Origin: Arthrobacter sp. ES3-54
Lineage (GTDB): Bacteria > Actinomycetota > Actinomycetes > Actinomycetales > Micrococcaceae
Length of the DNA stretch: 64,000 nucleotides
Assembly (NCBI RefSeq): GCF_029504395.1
Contig: NZ_JAQFIF010000017.1
Span: forward strand, 1 to 64,000
Direction of reading: 5' to 3'
A model generated the notes under the pieces. That model worked only from the letters and a program-made list of their open reading frames with translations. It was not told the DNA's origin and did no database searches. Below are positions 1-8,836 of this stretch, one piece after another (position 1 is the first letter of the stretch; every line of letters starts with the position of its first letter). The position numbers and the translations under genes are program-made.

Positions 1-1
1 A

Positions 2-559
2 CCTCACAAAGACCCGCAGCAGCGCCAGTCACGGTTCGTTGATCCGATGGTGATGATCTCCGAGCGGCCAGCCGAGGTCAAGGACCGGGCCGTGCCAGGG
101 CATTGGGAGGGGGATTTGATCACCGGGGCGAACAACCAGTCCGCGATCGGGACCCTGGTCGAGCGCACGACCCGGTACGTGATGCTGGTCCACCTGTCCG
201 GGGACCACACCGCAGAAACCGTCCGTGACGGGCTGATCGCCACGATGTCCACGCTGCCGGATCACCTGCGCGGGTCCCTGACCTGGGACCAGGGAGCGGA
301 AATGGCCGCCCATAAATCCTTCACCCTGGCCACGGACATGCAGGTCTACTTCTGCGACCCGGGCAGCCCCTGGCAGCGGGGCTCCAACGAAAACACCAAC
401 GGGCTGTTGCGCCAATACTTCGAAAAGGGCACCGACCTGTCTATCTACGGCCCCGAGGACCTCGAACGCGTCGCCCAGGAACTCAACGGCCGCCCACGCA
501 AAACGCTCGACTGGGATACCCCAGCCGAGCGTCTGCGTGATCTACTAATGACCACCTAG
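2..559 (+). CDS. IS30-family transposase, C-terminal part (5' end outside window)
   Basis: This is the catalytic part of an IS30-type DDE transposase. The reading frame is open from base 2, so the gene starts before the window. The DDE residues are visible: Asp in WEGDLITG, Asp in LTWDQGAEM and Glu in GSNENTNGLLRQY. The last is the usual IS30 'NENtNGLlRqYfPKgtd' block, here with YFEKGTD. The C-terminal LNGRPRKTLDWDTPAE is also typical of the family. It ends in TAG and is followed within ten bases by a terminal inverted repeat, so the 3' half looks intact. Whether the whole element is complete cannot be judged from here. Confidence 0.93.
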   Translation, partial: PHKDPQQRQSRFVDPMVMISERPAEVKDRAVPGHWEGDLITGANNQSAIGTLVERTTRYVMLVHLSGDHTAETVRDGLIATMSTLPDHLRGSLTWDQGAEMAAHKSFTLATDMQVYFCDPGSPWQRGSNENTNGLLRQYFEKGTDLSIYGPEDLERVAQELNGRPRKTLDWDTPAERLRDLLMTT

Positions 560-567
560 CCACCAGC

Positions 568-590
568 GGTGTTGCAACGACCCCTTGAAA
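568..590 (+). mobile_element. Probable right terminal inverted repeat of the IS30 element
   Basis: The stretch containing GTTGCAACGACCCCTTGAA lies just after the transposase stop and resembles the ends of IS30-type elements in related actinobacteria. The left end is outside the window, so the repeat pairing and the target duplication cannot be confirmed. The element ends about 50 bases from the 3' end of the oppositely oriented arabinofuranosidase gene. Confidence 0.6.
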
Positions 591-641
591 CCGCCCTTGG
601 GCTCCCGCCGTCGTCCTCTTAAAGCTGCTGCGGACATGTGG

Positions 642-2180
642 TCAGTTTTTGACAACGTCCAGCTCAATCACAGCCCAGGACAGCGCCGGGAGCGTTGCCC
701 GGAGTTCGGAGCCGCTCGCCTTCGCCCCCTCCAGCGGCTTGAGCCCCACCTGGTCCGGATTGCCTTGGGAATTGACCGTGAAACGGTTCCCACCTTCGGG
801 GATTTCCAGGACCTCCGCGCGGAGCACCCGGCGGGCATCAAACCCGCGCAGTGCGACTTCAACATCTGCCGCTTCCTCGAGGCCGCGGTTTGCGACGAAG
901 AGCGCCACGCGGCCCGTTTCCTCGTTCCACGTCGCACTCACATCCACGAGGTCTGTGTCGCCGAAGCGGGTATTTTCGTACTTGTCCGAGTCAACGGACA
1001 GGCGCAGGATCTGGCCCTTCGCCAGTTCGGCCATGCGCGCGAAGGGGTGGAAGATGGTCTGCCGCCAGGCCGGGCCGTTTTCCTCGCTGAGGATCGGGGC
1101 GATGACGTTGACCAGCTGTGCCTGGTTGGCGATCTTGACCCGGTCGCCGTGGCGGAGCAGCGAGTTGAGCAGGGTGCCGACGACGACGGCATCCGTCACG
1201 TTGTACTTGTCCTCAATGACCCTTGGGTGCTCGCGCCAGCCGGCCTTGGCCACCTGGCTGGGCTGGTCCTCGGTATCGAGGCCGCGCTGGTACCAGACGT
1301 TCCACTCGTCGAAGGACAGGTTGACGTGTTTCTTGTGCTTTCCCTTCGCCCGGACGGCATCGGCAGTGGCGATCACTGATTCGATGAAATAATCAGTGTC
1401 CACTGCGCTGGCGAGGAAGCTGCCGACGTCGCCCTCATGCTCCTGGTAGTAGGCATGCAGCGAGACGTAATCCACTTCCTCGTAGGCGTGGGTGAGCACT
1501 GTCTGTTCCCAGGCTCCGAACGTGGGCATGGCGGAGCTGGAGCTTCCGCAGGCCACCAGTTCGATGTCCGGGTCCACGAACCGCATCGCCTTGGCGGCTT
1601 CCTGGGCCAGCCGGCCGTACTCTTCCGCGGTTTTGTGGCCGATCTGCCAGGGCCCGTCCATTTCATTGCCGAGGCACCAAAGCTTGATGTCGAACGGGTC
1701 CTTGTGCCCGTTCTTGGCGCGCAGGTCCGAAAGATAGGTGCCTCCGGGATGGTTGGCGTACTCCACGATCTCGCGCGCCGCATCCACTCCTCTGGTGCCC
1801 AGGTTGATGGCTTCCATGATTTCGGTCCCCGCCTGACGGGACCAGTCCACGAACTCGTGCAGTCCGAAGGCGTTCGTCTCCAGGGTGTGCCAGGCGCCGT
1901 CGAGCCGCCGTGGGCGGTTTTCCCGCGGGCCTACTCCGTCTTCCCAGTTATAACCGGACACGAAGTTTCCGCCGGGGTAGCGGATGACAGTGGCCCCGAG
2001 TTCCTTGACGAGCTTAAGCACGTCCTGGCGGAAGCCGTTTTCGTCGGCCTCCGGATGGCCCGGTTCGTAGATTCCGGTGTAGACGCAGCGGCCCATGTGC
2101 TCAACGAAGGAGCCAAAAAGGCGGCGGGGCACCTCCCCGATGGTGAAGTCTCGGTCCAGGGTGATTCGTGCGCGGGACAT
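642..2180 (-). CDS. abfA: Alpha-L-arabinofuranosidase, GH51
   Basis: This 512-residue glycoside hydrolase of family GH51 would release terminal arabinofuranose from arabinan or arabinoxylan fragments. The whole family pattern is present: GSFVEHMGRCVYTGIYEP near residue 23, RYPGGNFVSGYNWEDG around 67-82, the acid/base glutamate in WCLGNEMDG (about E173) and the nucleophile in NLSFDEWNVWY (about E292). There is no signal peptide, so it acts in the cytoplasm on imported oligosaccharides. The ATG is preceded by a GGAG-type ribosome site. It is the last gene of a minus-strand operon after two sugar permeases and a binding protein, which supports arabino-oligosaccharide uptake followed by internal hydrolysis. 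Length and motifs are normal for the family. Confidence 0.96.
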   Translation of the reverse strand: MSRARITLDRDFTIGEVPRRLFGSFVEHMGRCVYTGIYEPGHPEADENGFRQDVLKLVKELGATVIRYPGGNFVSGYNWEDGVGPRENRPRRLDGAWHTLETNAFGLHEFVDWSRQAGTEIMEAINLGTRGVDAAREIVEYANHPGGTYLSDLRAKNGHKDPFDIKLWCLGNEMDGPWQIGHKTAEEYGRLAQEAAKAMRFVDPDIELVACGSSSSAMPTFGAWEQTVLTHAYEEVDYVSLHAYYQEHEGDVGSFLASAVDTDYFIESVIATADAVRAKGKHKKHVNLSFDEWNVWYQRGLDTEDQPSQVAKAGWREHPRVIEDKYNVTDAVVVGTLLNSLLRHGDRVKIANQAQLVNVIAPILSEENGPAWRQTIFHPFARMAELAKGQILRLSVDSDKYENTRFGDTDLVDVSATWNEETGRVALFVANRGLEEAADVEVALRGFDARRVLRAEVLEIPEGGNRFTVNSQGNPDQVGLKPLEGAKASGSELRATLPALSWAVIELDVVKN

Positions 2181-2235
2181 GTGGGGTATCTCCTTTTGGT
2201 TGAACAGGTTCGTTGGAAGTAATCAGGGCTCGGGT

Positions 2236-3132
2236 TCAGGTGCCGGCGAGGCCGGTGGTCGCAACGCCCTTGATGATCTGGCGCTGGAAGAACAGGAAGA
2301 CCAGGATGAGCGGCAGGGCCGCGAGCAGCGCGGATGCCATGTTTTGTGCGTACTGAATGCCATAGGCACTCTTGATGGTCTGCAGTCCCACCGGAAGGGT
2401 CAGGATGGACCCGTCGTTCGTGGAGATGAAGGGCCAGAGGAAGTTGTTCCACGCGCTGATGAAAACGAAGATCGCGACGGCGGCGAGGATGGGGCGTGAG
2501 AGCGGCAGGATGATCCGGACGAAGATCCGCATCCGGCTGGCCCCATCCATCACCGCAGCTTCCTCGAGTTCACGCGGGATCTGATCAAAGAACTTTTTGA
2601 GCACAAACACCATGGCGGGGTGGATGACCTGCGGCAGGATGACGGCCCAGGCCGTGTCAATCATGTGGAGCGCCACCATTTGATAGAACAGCGGAATCAT
2701 CAGCACCGGTGGCGGGATGATGATGGAGGCGATGATCACCGTCATCAGGACTTTTTTGCCCCGGAAATCGATGCGCGACAAGGCGTAGGCGACCAGCGCG
2801 GAGATGACCAGCGTGATCACCGTGATGGCGGCCGAGGTATAGAGGGAATTCCACGTCCACAGCGGGATATTGCCGTCTTGGAACACCTTGACGAAAGCAT
2901 CGGCCGTAAAGCCCGACGGCGGGATCCAGCTGACCGTCGGCGCTGCGGCGTCGGTTTCGCTCTTGAAGGCCGTAACCGTAGCCCAGGCGAAGGGAATGAG
3001 CCACAGGACTGCCAGGAGCGCCGCGACCGCGGTGACGGCGGCCTTGCCGGCCGTGATCTTCCGGCGGGGTTTTCGGGCCGCTGCAGCGCCGGCGATGTGC
3101 GGGGCGGGGCGGGTGAGTGTCTGGGTTGCCAT
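2236..3132 (-). CDS. Carbohydrate ABC transporter permease (MalG-like)
   Basis: This 298-residue inner-membrane permease is the second of a pair for a CUT1-type sugar importer. It has an N-terminal helix near residues 33-53, five further hydrophobic segments, and the cytoplasmic EAA loop at about 191-210 (EAAVMDGASRMRIFVRIILP), which docks on the ATPase. The ATG has GGAG upstream and lies two bases after the stop of the other permease, so the pair is translated together. No ATPase gene is nearby. As is common for CUT1 systems in this group, a shared MsiK-type ATPase is probably encoded elsewhere. The substrate is inferred from the arabinofuranosidase downstream. Confidence 0.94.
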   Translation of the reverse strand: MATQTLTRPAPHIAGAAAARKPRRKITAGKAAVTAVAALLAVLWLIPFAWATVTAFKSETDAAAPTVSWIPPSGFTADAFVKVFQDGNIPLWTWNSLYTSAAITVITLVISALVAYALSRIDFRGKKVLMTVIIASIIIPPPVLMIPLFYQMVALHMIDTAWAVILPQVIHPAMVFVLKKFFDQIPRELEEAAVMDGASRMRIFVRIILPLSRPILAAVAIFVFISAWNNFLWPFISTNDGSILTLPVGLQTIKSAYGIQYAQNMASALLAALPLILVFLFFQRQIIKGVATTGLAGT

Positions 3133-3134
3133 AG

Positions 3135-4094
3135 TTATGCACTCCTGCGGCGCGTGATGAGGAACTGCATGACCGAGACGATCACGATCAGCCCGAAGAA
3201 AATGTAGGAGACGGCTGCGGAGTAGCCCAGCCGGTAGCCGGTAAAGCCGGTTTCGAAGATGTACTGAACTACCGGCCTGGTGGAACCGCTGGGGCCACCG
3301 GCCGTCATCTGGTACACCTGATCAAAGATTTTCAGTGATGCCAGGATCTGGAGGAGGACGATCATCACGGTGGTCGGCGCCAGCTGCGGCAGAGTGATGG
3401 AGAAGAACTGCCGCCAGGCTCCGGCCCCGTCCAGGGATGCCGCCTCGTAGTGCTGGTGGGGGATGTTCTGCATGGCCGCCAGGTACAACAGAAAGTTGAA
3501 GCCCACGGTCCACCACAGCGTGGCGATGACGATGGCCCACATCGCCACATTCGGGTCGTTCAGCCAGGCCACCTTTGGAAGCCCGATTTTCGCCAGGGAG
3601 TCGTTGATCAGCCCCAGCTGCGGGTTGTACATCCAAGTAAAGAAGAGTGAGACCACGGTCGAGGCGAGCAGGTACGGAGCAAAGTAGGAGAGCCGCCACA
3701 GCCATTGGGCAGGCAACCCGACGTTAAGCAGGGCGGCCATGACCAAGGCGACGATCACCAGGGGAACCGTGCTGATCACCGTGAAGTAGAGCGTGTTGCC
3801 CAGGGAACGCCACATGTCCGCATCGGCCAAGGCCTCGGCGTAGTTGGCCAGGCCAATCAGGTTGTCGTTGGCGCCGGTAAGGGACTTGCCTGTCAGGCTC
3901 ATGAAGAGGCCGTAAAGAATGGGCCAGACCAGGAAGACCAGGAAGAACGCCAGGAAAGGGGCGGCGAAGCCCCAGCCGGTCAGATTGTCCCTGGCTTGAC
4001 GGGACGGGGCCGGGCCCGGCTGGGGACGGCTCCGGGTTGGACGGGAAGATGCCGTACGCTCAGCGGTCCGGCCGGACGTTGCTAACGAACTCAT
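3135..4094 (-). CDS. Sugar ABC transporter permease (MalF-like)
   Basis: This 319-residue permease partners the MalG-like protein. It has a Ser/Arg/Pro-rich cytoplasmic tail, then six membrane segments starting near residue 42, and an EAA loop at about 217-236 (EAASLDGAGAWRQFFSITLP). I chose the ATG at 4094 because AAGGAG lies just upstream. A GTG at 4112 would add six residues but has no clear ribosome site. The gene sits between the binding protein (27 bases away) and MalG in one operon. Substrate specificity, probably arabino-oligosaccharides, is inferred from neighbours only. Confidence 0.93.
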   Translation of the reverse strand: MSSLATSGRTAERTASSRPTRSRPQPGPAPSRQARDNLTGWGFAAPFLAFFLVFLVWPILYGLFMSLTGKSLTGANDNLIGLANYAEALADADMWRSLGNTLYFTVISTVPLVIVALVMAALLNVGLPAQWLWRLSYFAPYLLASTVVSLFFTWMYNPQLGLINDSLAKIGLPKVAWLNDPNVAMWAIVIATLWWTVGFNFLLYLAAMQNIPHQHYEAASLDGAGAWRQFFSITLPQLAPTTVMIVLLQILASLKIFDQVYQMTAGGPSGSTRPVVQYIFETGFTGYRLGYSAAVSYIFFGLIVIVSVMQFLITRRRSA

Positions 4095-4121
4095 CAGGGA
4101 CTCCTTTGTCACTCGGGTGGC

Positions 4122-5456
4122 TCAGACCGGATTGGGCCGGGAGAGAAGGGTGTTGGTGCGGTGCACGAAGGCGTCCCAACCGTCGGCGGCCTTGTCGCGG
4201 CCGAGGAGTACGTTCTGCACGTTTTCCGCAAAGTAGGTTTGCCAGTCCGAGCCGGAGCCACTGAACCAGGATTCCGGGTCGTAGTTGATAATGTCCGCCG
4301 CGTTGGCGTAGTGAATCTGGGGGGTGAGTTCCCGGTACGCCTGTGACTGCACGATCGGCTGATAGGCCGGAATGTGTCCGGCTTCCGCCCAGGACAGCGA
4401 TCCCTTGAGGACATCGCTCACGAACTTGTACACGTCGCGCCGCTTCTCGTCGTCGGCGTTGAGTTGCCGCGGCAGGACAAAGGAATGAGAGTCAGCATAG
4501 GCAGCCGGCGTCCCGTAGAGCGTGGGGATGGTTGCCGCGTCGACCGGCAGACCGGCCTTCTTGAGAGTGGGAAGTTCCCAGACACCGCTGAAGAGCATGC
4601 CGGAACCGCCACGGGCAAATTCGGCGATGCCCGTACTGATGTCCCCGCTCTTGGCAGCTACTGTGTCGTCGAACAGTGACGCCATGAATTCCAGGGACTC
4701 GATCGCCGCATCCCTGTCAGCCTTCATCGGTTGCCCCTGGGTGAGTTCCATGTCCACACCGTGCTGCTTGTAGAGGGTGTAGAAAAGGCGCCACATCTGG
4801 GATCCGCTGCCAAGGTAGCCGAAGGACAGGCCGTGCGCCTGCGTCACCTTCTGCATTTCGCGGGCCATCGAGAGGAACTCCTGCGGGGAACTTGCAGCCT
4901 GCAGGTGCCCGTCGGGGGCCAGCACCCCGGCCTTGCCGGCAACCTCGGTGTTGTAGAACATGACGAAAGGGTGCGAGTCCAGGGCAATGGAAAAAACCTG
5001 GCCATTCTGCTGGCTCTTGTCCCAGATCCTCGGTGCGAAGCTCTGGGGCGTCACGCCGTGTTCTGCCAGCAAGGACATGTCCCACGGGTCGATGAGTCCT
5101 CCGGGGGCGTAGCCGGGAACCCGGCTTGCGTGCATGATGGCAAGTTCCGGCGGACGGCCTCCGGCTGACGCCATCGCCAGCTTTGTGTAGTACGGCGGCC
5201 CCCACGCCAGGACGGTCGGATGAACGGTGAATCCGGGATTGCCCTCGTTCGCCTTACTGATCATTGCCTGCATCTTGATGCCGTCACCGCCGGACAGGAG
5301 GTGCCAGAACGCAATGTCCCGCACGCCCGCTGCCGAGGCGGGACCTCCGCAGCCTGTGAGGCCGGCCGCCGCGAACACGCTTCCGAAGGCCGCCGAACCT
5401 GCCAGTAATTGCCGCCGGGTCACTTGTTTCCCGGCAAAAAAGTCAATCTGCTTCAC
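4122..5456 (-). CDS. Sugar ABC transporter substrate-binding lipoprotein
   Basis: This 444-residue extracellular solute-binding protein (family 1) is anchored as a lipoprotein. The N-terminus carries a twin-arginine-like TRRQLL at 13-18 and a lipobox LTGC with the lipidated Cys at about 36, which suggests export by the Tat route. The body has the usual two-lobe pattern (IAFWHLLSGGDG near the start, FARGGSGMLFSGVWELP in the middle). The GTG start at 5456 has AAAGGAG at good spacing. It is the first gene of the operon and lies directly downstream of a promoter with LacI-type palindromes, so it is probably induced when sugar releases the repressor encoded next door. Confidence 0.94.
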   Translation of the reverse strand: MKQIDFFAGKQVTRRQLLAGSAAFGSVFAAAGLTGCGGPASAAGVRDIAFWHLLSGGDGIKMQAMISKANEGNPGFTVHPTVLAWGPPYYTKLAMASAGGRPPELAIMHASRVPGYAPGGLIDPWDMSLLAEHGVTPQSFAPRIWDKSQQNGQVFSIALDSHPFVMFYNTEVAGKAGVLAPDGHLQAASSPQEFLSMAREMQKVTQAHGLSFGYLGSGSQMWRLFYTLYKQHGVDMELTQGQPMKADRDAAIESLEFMASLFDDTVAAKSGDISTGIAEFARGGSGMLFSGVWELPTLKKAGLPVDAATIPTLYGTPAAYADSHSFVLPRQLNADDEKRRDVYKFVSDVLKGSLSWAEAGHIPAYQPIVQSQAYRELTPQIHYANAADIINYDPESWFSGSGSDWQTYFAENVQNVLLGRDKAADGWDAFVHRTNTLLSRPNPV

Positions 5457-5566
5457 CCGTCACTCCTTTGGATGGGTCCGCTGAAAAATAATCCTGATGG
5501 CACAAAACACTGCCGTTCCGGTGCACTGAGTCCCGGGAGCGGCAGGGGCGATGTGACGCGGAACTC

Positions 5567-5595
5567 ACATTACATCGATGTAAAACTCACCACAA
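5567..5595 (-). promoter_or_regulatory. Promoter with overlapping operator palindrome for the arabinoside operon
   Basis: On the minus strand a -35 TTGTGG (5590-5595) and a -10 TAATGT (5567-5572) are separated by 17 bases. The spacer and -10 contain a perfect 14-bp palindrome, TTACATCGATGTAA (5570-5583), with the central CG usual for LacI/GalR operators. A repressor bound here would block the promoter of the binding-protein operon. Confidence 0.65.
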
Positions 5596-5602
5596 GGGAA
5601 AA

Positions 5603-5618
5603 TTGTTAGCGTGAACAA
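5603..5618. promoter_or_regulatory. Second LacI-type operator-like site
   Basis: TTGTTAGCGTGAACAA is an imperfect inverted repeat (outer arms TTGTT/AACAA) upstream of the binding-protein promoter. The half-site TTGTTAGC recurs at 6776-6783 in front of the oxidase gene, which suggests one regulator acts at both places. Confidence 0.5.
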
Positions 5619-5651
5619 GTGATGCAGCAGTCTCGTTTTGGTGCGCTCTCT

Positions 5652-6653
5652 TTAGCCGCGGGTGCTGTCCCGCTCGACGATTCTGTAGTCGAGGGTGACC
5701 ACCCTCTGCTCGCCGGTACGGTCTGCCATCCGCTCGGTGAGCAGGCGGAGGGCTTCGCTGGCCACCTGGCGCTTGTCGAAGGAAACTGTGGTGAGGGATG
5801 GCACGGCGTATTGCCCGTCGGCGATGTCGTCAAAGCCCGCCACGGCAACGTCGCCAGGGACGCTGATTCCCCTGTTCCACAACACGCTCATAGCGCCGAT
5901 GGCCATGGAGTCGGTGAAGCAGAACAGCGCCTCTGGGAGCGGGTGGGAGTCCAGATAGGAGGCGAGCGCGGCGGCGGCCGTCTGCGGTGTCCACTTTTCG
6001 CACGGGATGAGCAGTGAGTCGTCGCGGTCGATGCCGAGCTCTTCGAGCGCGGCGTGGTAGCCGCGGGTCCGCAGGATTGCTGCGGCGGAGCCTCGGCCTT
6101 CCGCGGTTCCGAGCACGGCGATACGACGCCGGCCGGTCCTGGCAAGCGCCAGGGTCATGTCACGGGCGGCAGCAACGCTGTCCACCCACACCCGGTCGGC
6201 CAGTTTTTGGGACACCTCACCCAGCAGAACGACCGGGGGCAGTGAGACGCCCACCTTGACGGCACTCTCGTCCAGCACCACCGGGTTGAGGATCAGGCCA
6301 TCGATAAGGTTGGACCGCGCGCGGGACATCAGTTCGTATTCGCGCCGGGGATCGGACCCGGTTTCCTCGATCTGAACGCTCCAGCCCTGCTCGTGGGCAA
6401 CTTCCACCACGTTGTGCGCAATCTCGGCCGAGTAGGGAGTCGCCAGGTCCGGCAGCGCCAAGGCGATAACACCCGACCTGCCGTTGCGCAGTCCGCGGGC
6501 GGAGAGGTTGGGCACATAATCCAGCTCGAGAATGGCCTGCTCCACCTTGAACTTGGTGGCTCCACTAACCGGAACGATTCCGTTCATCACGTTCGAGACG
6601 GTCTTGGGTGAAACGCCGGCACGACGCGCGACGTCCTTGACGGTTGCGCGCAC
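5652..6653 (-). CDS. LacI-family transcriptional repressor
   Basis: This 333-residue LacI/GalR-type regulator has an N-terminal helix-turn-helix (TVKDVARRAGVSPKTVSNVMNG, residues 4-25), a hinge region (YVPNLSARGLRNGRSGVIAL) and a periplasmic-binding-protein-like sensor domain ending in TVSFDKRQVASEALRLL. I chose GTG at 6653 because the HTH begins three codons later and GGGGAG lies just upstream. A longer frame to 6695 only adds a low-complexity extension. It is followed on the same strand by the sugar-uptake operon and faces the oxidase gene. Palindromes of LacI type occur on both sides, so it very likely controls both units, with an arabinoside or derived sugar as inducer. Confidence 0.93.
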   Translation of the reverse strand: MRATVKDVARRAGVSPKTVSNVMNGIVPVSGATKFKVEQAILELDYVPNLSARGLRNGRSGVIALALPDLATPYSAEIAHNVVEVAHEQGWSVQIEETGSDPRREYELMSRARSNLIDGLILNPVVLDESAVKVGVSLPPVVLLGEVSQKLADRVWVDSVAAARDMTLALARTGRRRIAVLGTAEGRGSAAAILRTRGYHAALEELGIDRDDSLLIPCEKWTPQTAAAALASYLDSHPLPEALFCFTDSMAIGAMSVLWNRGISVPGDVAVAGFDDIADGQYAVPSLTTVSFDKRQVASEALRLLTERMADRTGEQRVVTLDYRIVERDSTRG

Positions 6654-6763
6654 TGCTCCCCTTTCAAAGCATCCTGGGCCAAAGCCCGCAGCCAATGGCT
6701 GCTGCTGTGGATGACCTGCTGACGATGTTACCTCCCGTCTCGGCGGGCGGCGGAGGAAGCGCC

Positions 6764-6791
6764 TTGACAGGAAAATTGTTAGCGCTCACAG
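6764..6791 (+). promoter_or_regulatory. -35 element and LacI-type operator upstream of the oxidase
   Basis: TTGACA (6764-6769) is a consensus -35. No strong -10 stands at 17 bases. TTGTTAGCGCTCACAG (6776-6791) overlaps the spacer and repeats the half-site found at 5603. This position suits repression of the oxidase gene, of the divergent LacI gene, or of both. Confidence 0.5.
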
Positions 6792-6831
6792 TTGTTAGAA
6801 CGAAACGTACCTTCACCGGAAAGCCGACCAA

Positions 6832-8088
6832 ATGAAGAACTGGGCAGGAAATCTCAATTACTCATCAGCGGACGTCTTGCGCCCGGAGTCGGTGGCTGAG
6901 CTCGCACAGGTAGTGGCGCGCGCCGGCCGGGTCAAGGCCCTCGGATCGCGGCACTCCTTCAACCGCGTGGGGGACACCGACGGCGTGCACGTGCTGCTGG
7001 ACGCCCTGCCGCAGCACATCGAACTGGACTCAGAACGGCAGACGGTCCGCGTCAGCGGCGGAGTGAGCTACGGTGCGCTGTGCCGCGCGTTGGAACAGTC
7101 CGGCGTGGCCATCCACAATCTGGCGTCACTGCCCCACATTTCCGTGGCAGGGGCAGTCCAGACGGGCACCCATGGCTCTGGGGTGAACAACCCCTCCCTG
7201 GCCGGGGCGGTGGAGGGCCTTGATCTGGTCCGGCCCTCGGGCGAGCAGGTATCGCTGTCCCGCGCGGACGGAGAGGAGTTCCTGGGCAGCGTGGTGGGCC
7301 TGGGCGCCCTTGGCATCGTCACCGGCCTCCAGCTTGCCGTCCGGCCAAGTTTCAGCATGCGCCAGCGTGTTTTGGAAAACCTGCCGTGGGAACGGGCGCT
7401 GCCGGACTTCACACAGCTCGTGTCCAGCGCCTACAGCGTGAGTCTTTTCACCGATTACGCAGGCGATTGCATCAGCCAGGTCTGGCTCAAAGCGCTGGAC
7501 TCGGAGCCTCCCATCGGCGACCTGTTCGGCGCCACGGCTGCCATCCGCCCGCGGCACCCGCTGCCGGGGATGTCCGCCGAGAACTGCACAGTCCAGATGG
7601 ATGAGCCCGGGCAATGGCTGGACCGGCTGCCGCACTTCCGCCACGAGTTCACGCCCAGCAAGGGTGAGGAACTGCAGAGCGAATTCATCCTGCCGCTGGA
7701 GCAGGCCCCTGCTGCACTCCAGGCAGTGCGGAGTCTGGCGGACAAACTTGCACCTCTGCTTTTTGTCTCGGAAATCCGGACCGGCGCCGCCGACGAATTC
7801 TGGCTCAGTCCCTTCTACCGGCAGCAGAGCGTTGCCCTGCACTTCACATGGAAGCCGCTGCAGCCGCAGGTGGAAGCCGTTCTTCCACAGCTCGAAGACC
7901 TGCTTCAGCCGTTCGGGGCCAGACCGCACTGGGGCAAGCTTTTCACTCCCGGCGGTCACGACTGGGAGTCCCTCTACCCCCGCTTTGCGGACTTCCGCTC
8001 GCTGGCATCGATGCACGACCCGCAGGGCAAATTCCGCAACGGACTGCTGGACAGCGTCCTCGGTGTCCCGGCGGTGAACTCACGCTAG
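6832..8088 (+). CDS. xyoA: Alditol (xylitol) oxidase, FAD-dependent, VAO family
   Basis: This 418-residue flavoenzyme of the vanillyl-alcohol oxidase/D-arabinono-1,4-lactone oxidase group matches the length of bacterial alditol oxidase. The N-terminal FAD domain contains GSRHSFN, whose His (about residue 41) is the usual site of covalent flavin attachment. It is followed by SLPHISVAGAVQTGTHGSG, the pyrophosphate-binding region. The C-terminus has the conserved DPQGKFRNG. It would oxidise the terminal hydroxyl of xylitol or another alditol with O2, giving aldose and H2O2. It has no signal peptide. It is divergent from the LacI gene and shares an operator half-site, which suggests a role in pentose/pentitol use next to arabinoside uptake. 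Confidence 0.88.
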   Translation: MKNWAGNLNYSSADVLRPESVAELAQVVARAGRVKALGSRHSFNRVGDTDGVHVLLDALPQHIELDSERQTVRVSGGVSYGALCRALEQSGVAIHNLASLPHISVAGAVQTGTHGSGVNNPSLAGAVEGLDLVRPSGEQVSLSRADGEEFLGSVVGLGALGIVTGLQLAVRPSFSMRQRVLENLPWERALPDFTQLVSSAYSVSLFTDYAGDCISQVWLKALDSEPPIGDLFGATAAIRPRHPLPGMSAENCTVQMDEPGQWLDRLPHFRHEFTPSKGEELQSEFILPLEQAPAALQAVRSLADKLAPLLFVSEIRTGAADEFWLSPFYRQQSVALHFTWKPLQPQVEAVLPQLEDLLQPFGARPHWGKLFTPGGHDWESLYPRFADFRSLASMHDPQGKFRNGLLDSVLGVPAVNSR

Positions 8089-8418
8089 GCGGTTGGCGGA
8101 CGGACGAAAACTCCACTGCCCGGCCGGATTCATTGCCTCATTGGCCTCGGGATGTGAGTTGAGCAGCCCCGAATGACACCGCGAATTGAACGCACCATAG
8201 ATCGACGGACTTGTACTTGGACAGATCAACCTCATCCGAGATCGGGCGGCGGGCTCCTGGAGTCCATGCAGACCGAGAACTCCCATGCCTAGGGATTTCA
8301 GGGTGCCTTATAACCCACGCCGACGCTGATTCGTCAACAGTTTGTTGACAACACTATGTTGATGCCAGAAGGTTGTGGTGTCGGCGGGGCGCAGGGCCGG
8401 CGGGAACTGGAGGCTGGA
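8089..8418. other. Intergenic region, mostly without recognisable content
   Basis: I see no gene in these 330 bases. The only structure noted is the palindrome at 8333-8349 close to the next operon, with a TTGACA on its right arm. Confidence 0.5.
8333..8349. promoter_or_regulatory. Perfect palindrome upstream of the swivel-domain operon
   Basis: GTCAACA-GTT-TGTTGAC has 7-bp perfect arms. A TTGACA hexamer (8345-8350) overlaps the right arm. Position and form suit an operator for the three genes that start at 8419. Confidence 0.5.
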
Positions 8419-8835
8419 ATGAACGAGACCGACGGAGCCGGCGTCGGGTCCGACGACGCTGCGGAGGCTCTCCGCCAAAGCCAGGCGGCGCGGATTTTGC
8501 TGGACAGGGGCGCGTCAGAACTGCCGCCCCGGCCGTGGCTGGGTGAGCGACAGCCCCCTTCCGCGAGCGACCTCGTCCAGCACGTCCTGTGGCGGGCCAA
8601 CGGGACCGGTCGCGGAGAGTCGGTGGATGGTCTGGACGTGCGGGCCGGCCTCACCCTTATGTCAGCCGCGCGGGCAGAGATGGATGGCCTGGAAACCGCG
8701 CTCCTGTTCCTGGCACGGGCCGAGGGGCTGACCTGGGCGCAGATTGCCCAGAGCCTTGGTCTGCGCTCAGCGCAGGCCGCGCAACAGCGACTCGACCGGC
8801 TGCTCGGCAGGCCCGAGACGGGTGCGGTGGGCTGA
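8419..8835 (+). CDS. Small HTH-type protein of unknown function
   Basis: This 138-residue soluble protein has a helical middle (ARAEMDGLETALLFLARAEG) and a C-terminal helix-turn-helix-like stretch, LTWAQIAQSLGLRSAQAAQQ, resembling region 4 of sigma factors. I chose ATG 8419 because GGAGG lies at good spacing; a longer frame from 8356 lacks this. It is the first of three tightly packed genes with the PEP-utilising swivel domain and a second unknown protein, so it probably regulates or works with them. I do not recognise a named family. Confidence 0.7.
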   Translation: MNETDGAGVGSDDAAEALRQSQAARILLDRGASELPPRPWLGERQPPSASDLVQHVLWRANGTGRGESVDGLDVRAGLTLMSAARAEMDGLETALLFLARAEGLTWAQIAQSLGLRSAQAAQQRLDRLLGRPETGAVG

Positions 8836-8836
8836 C

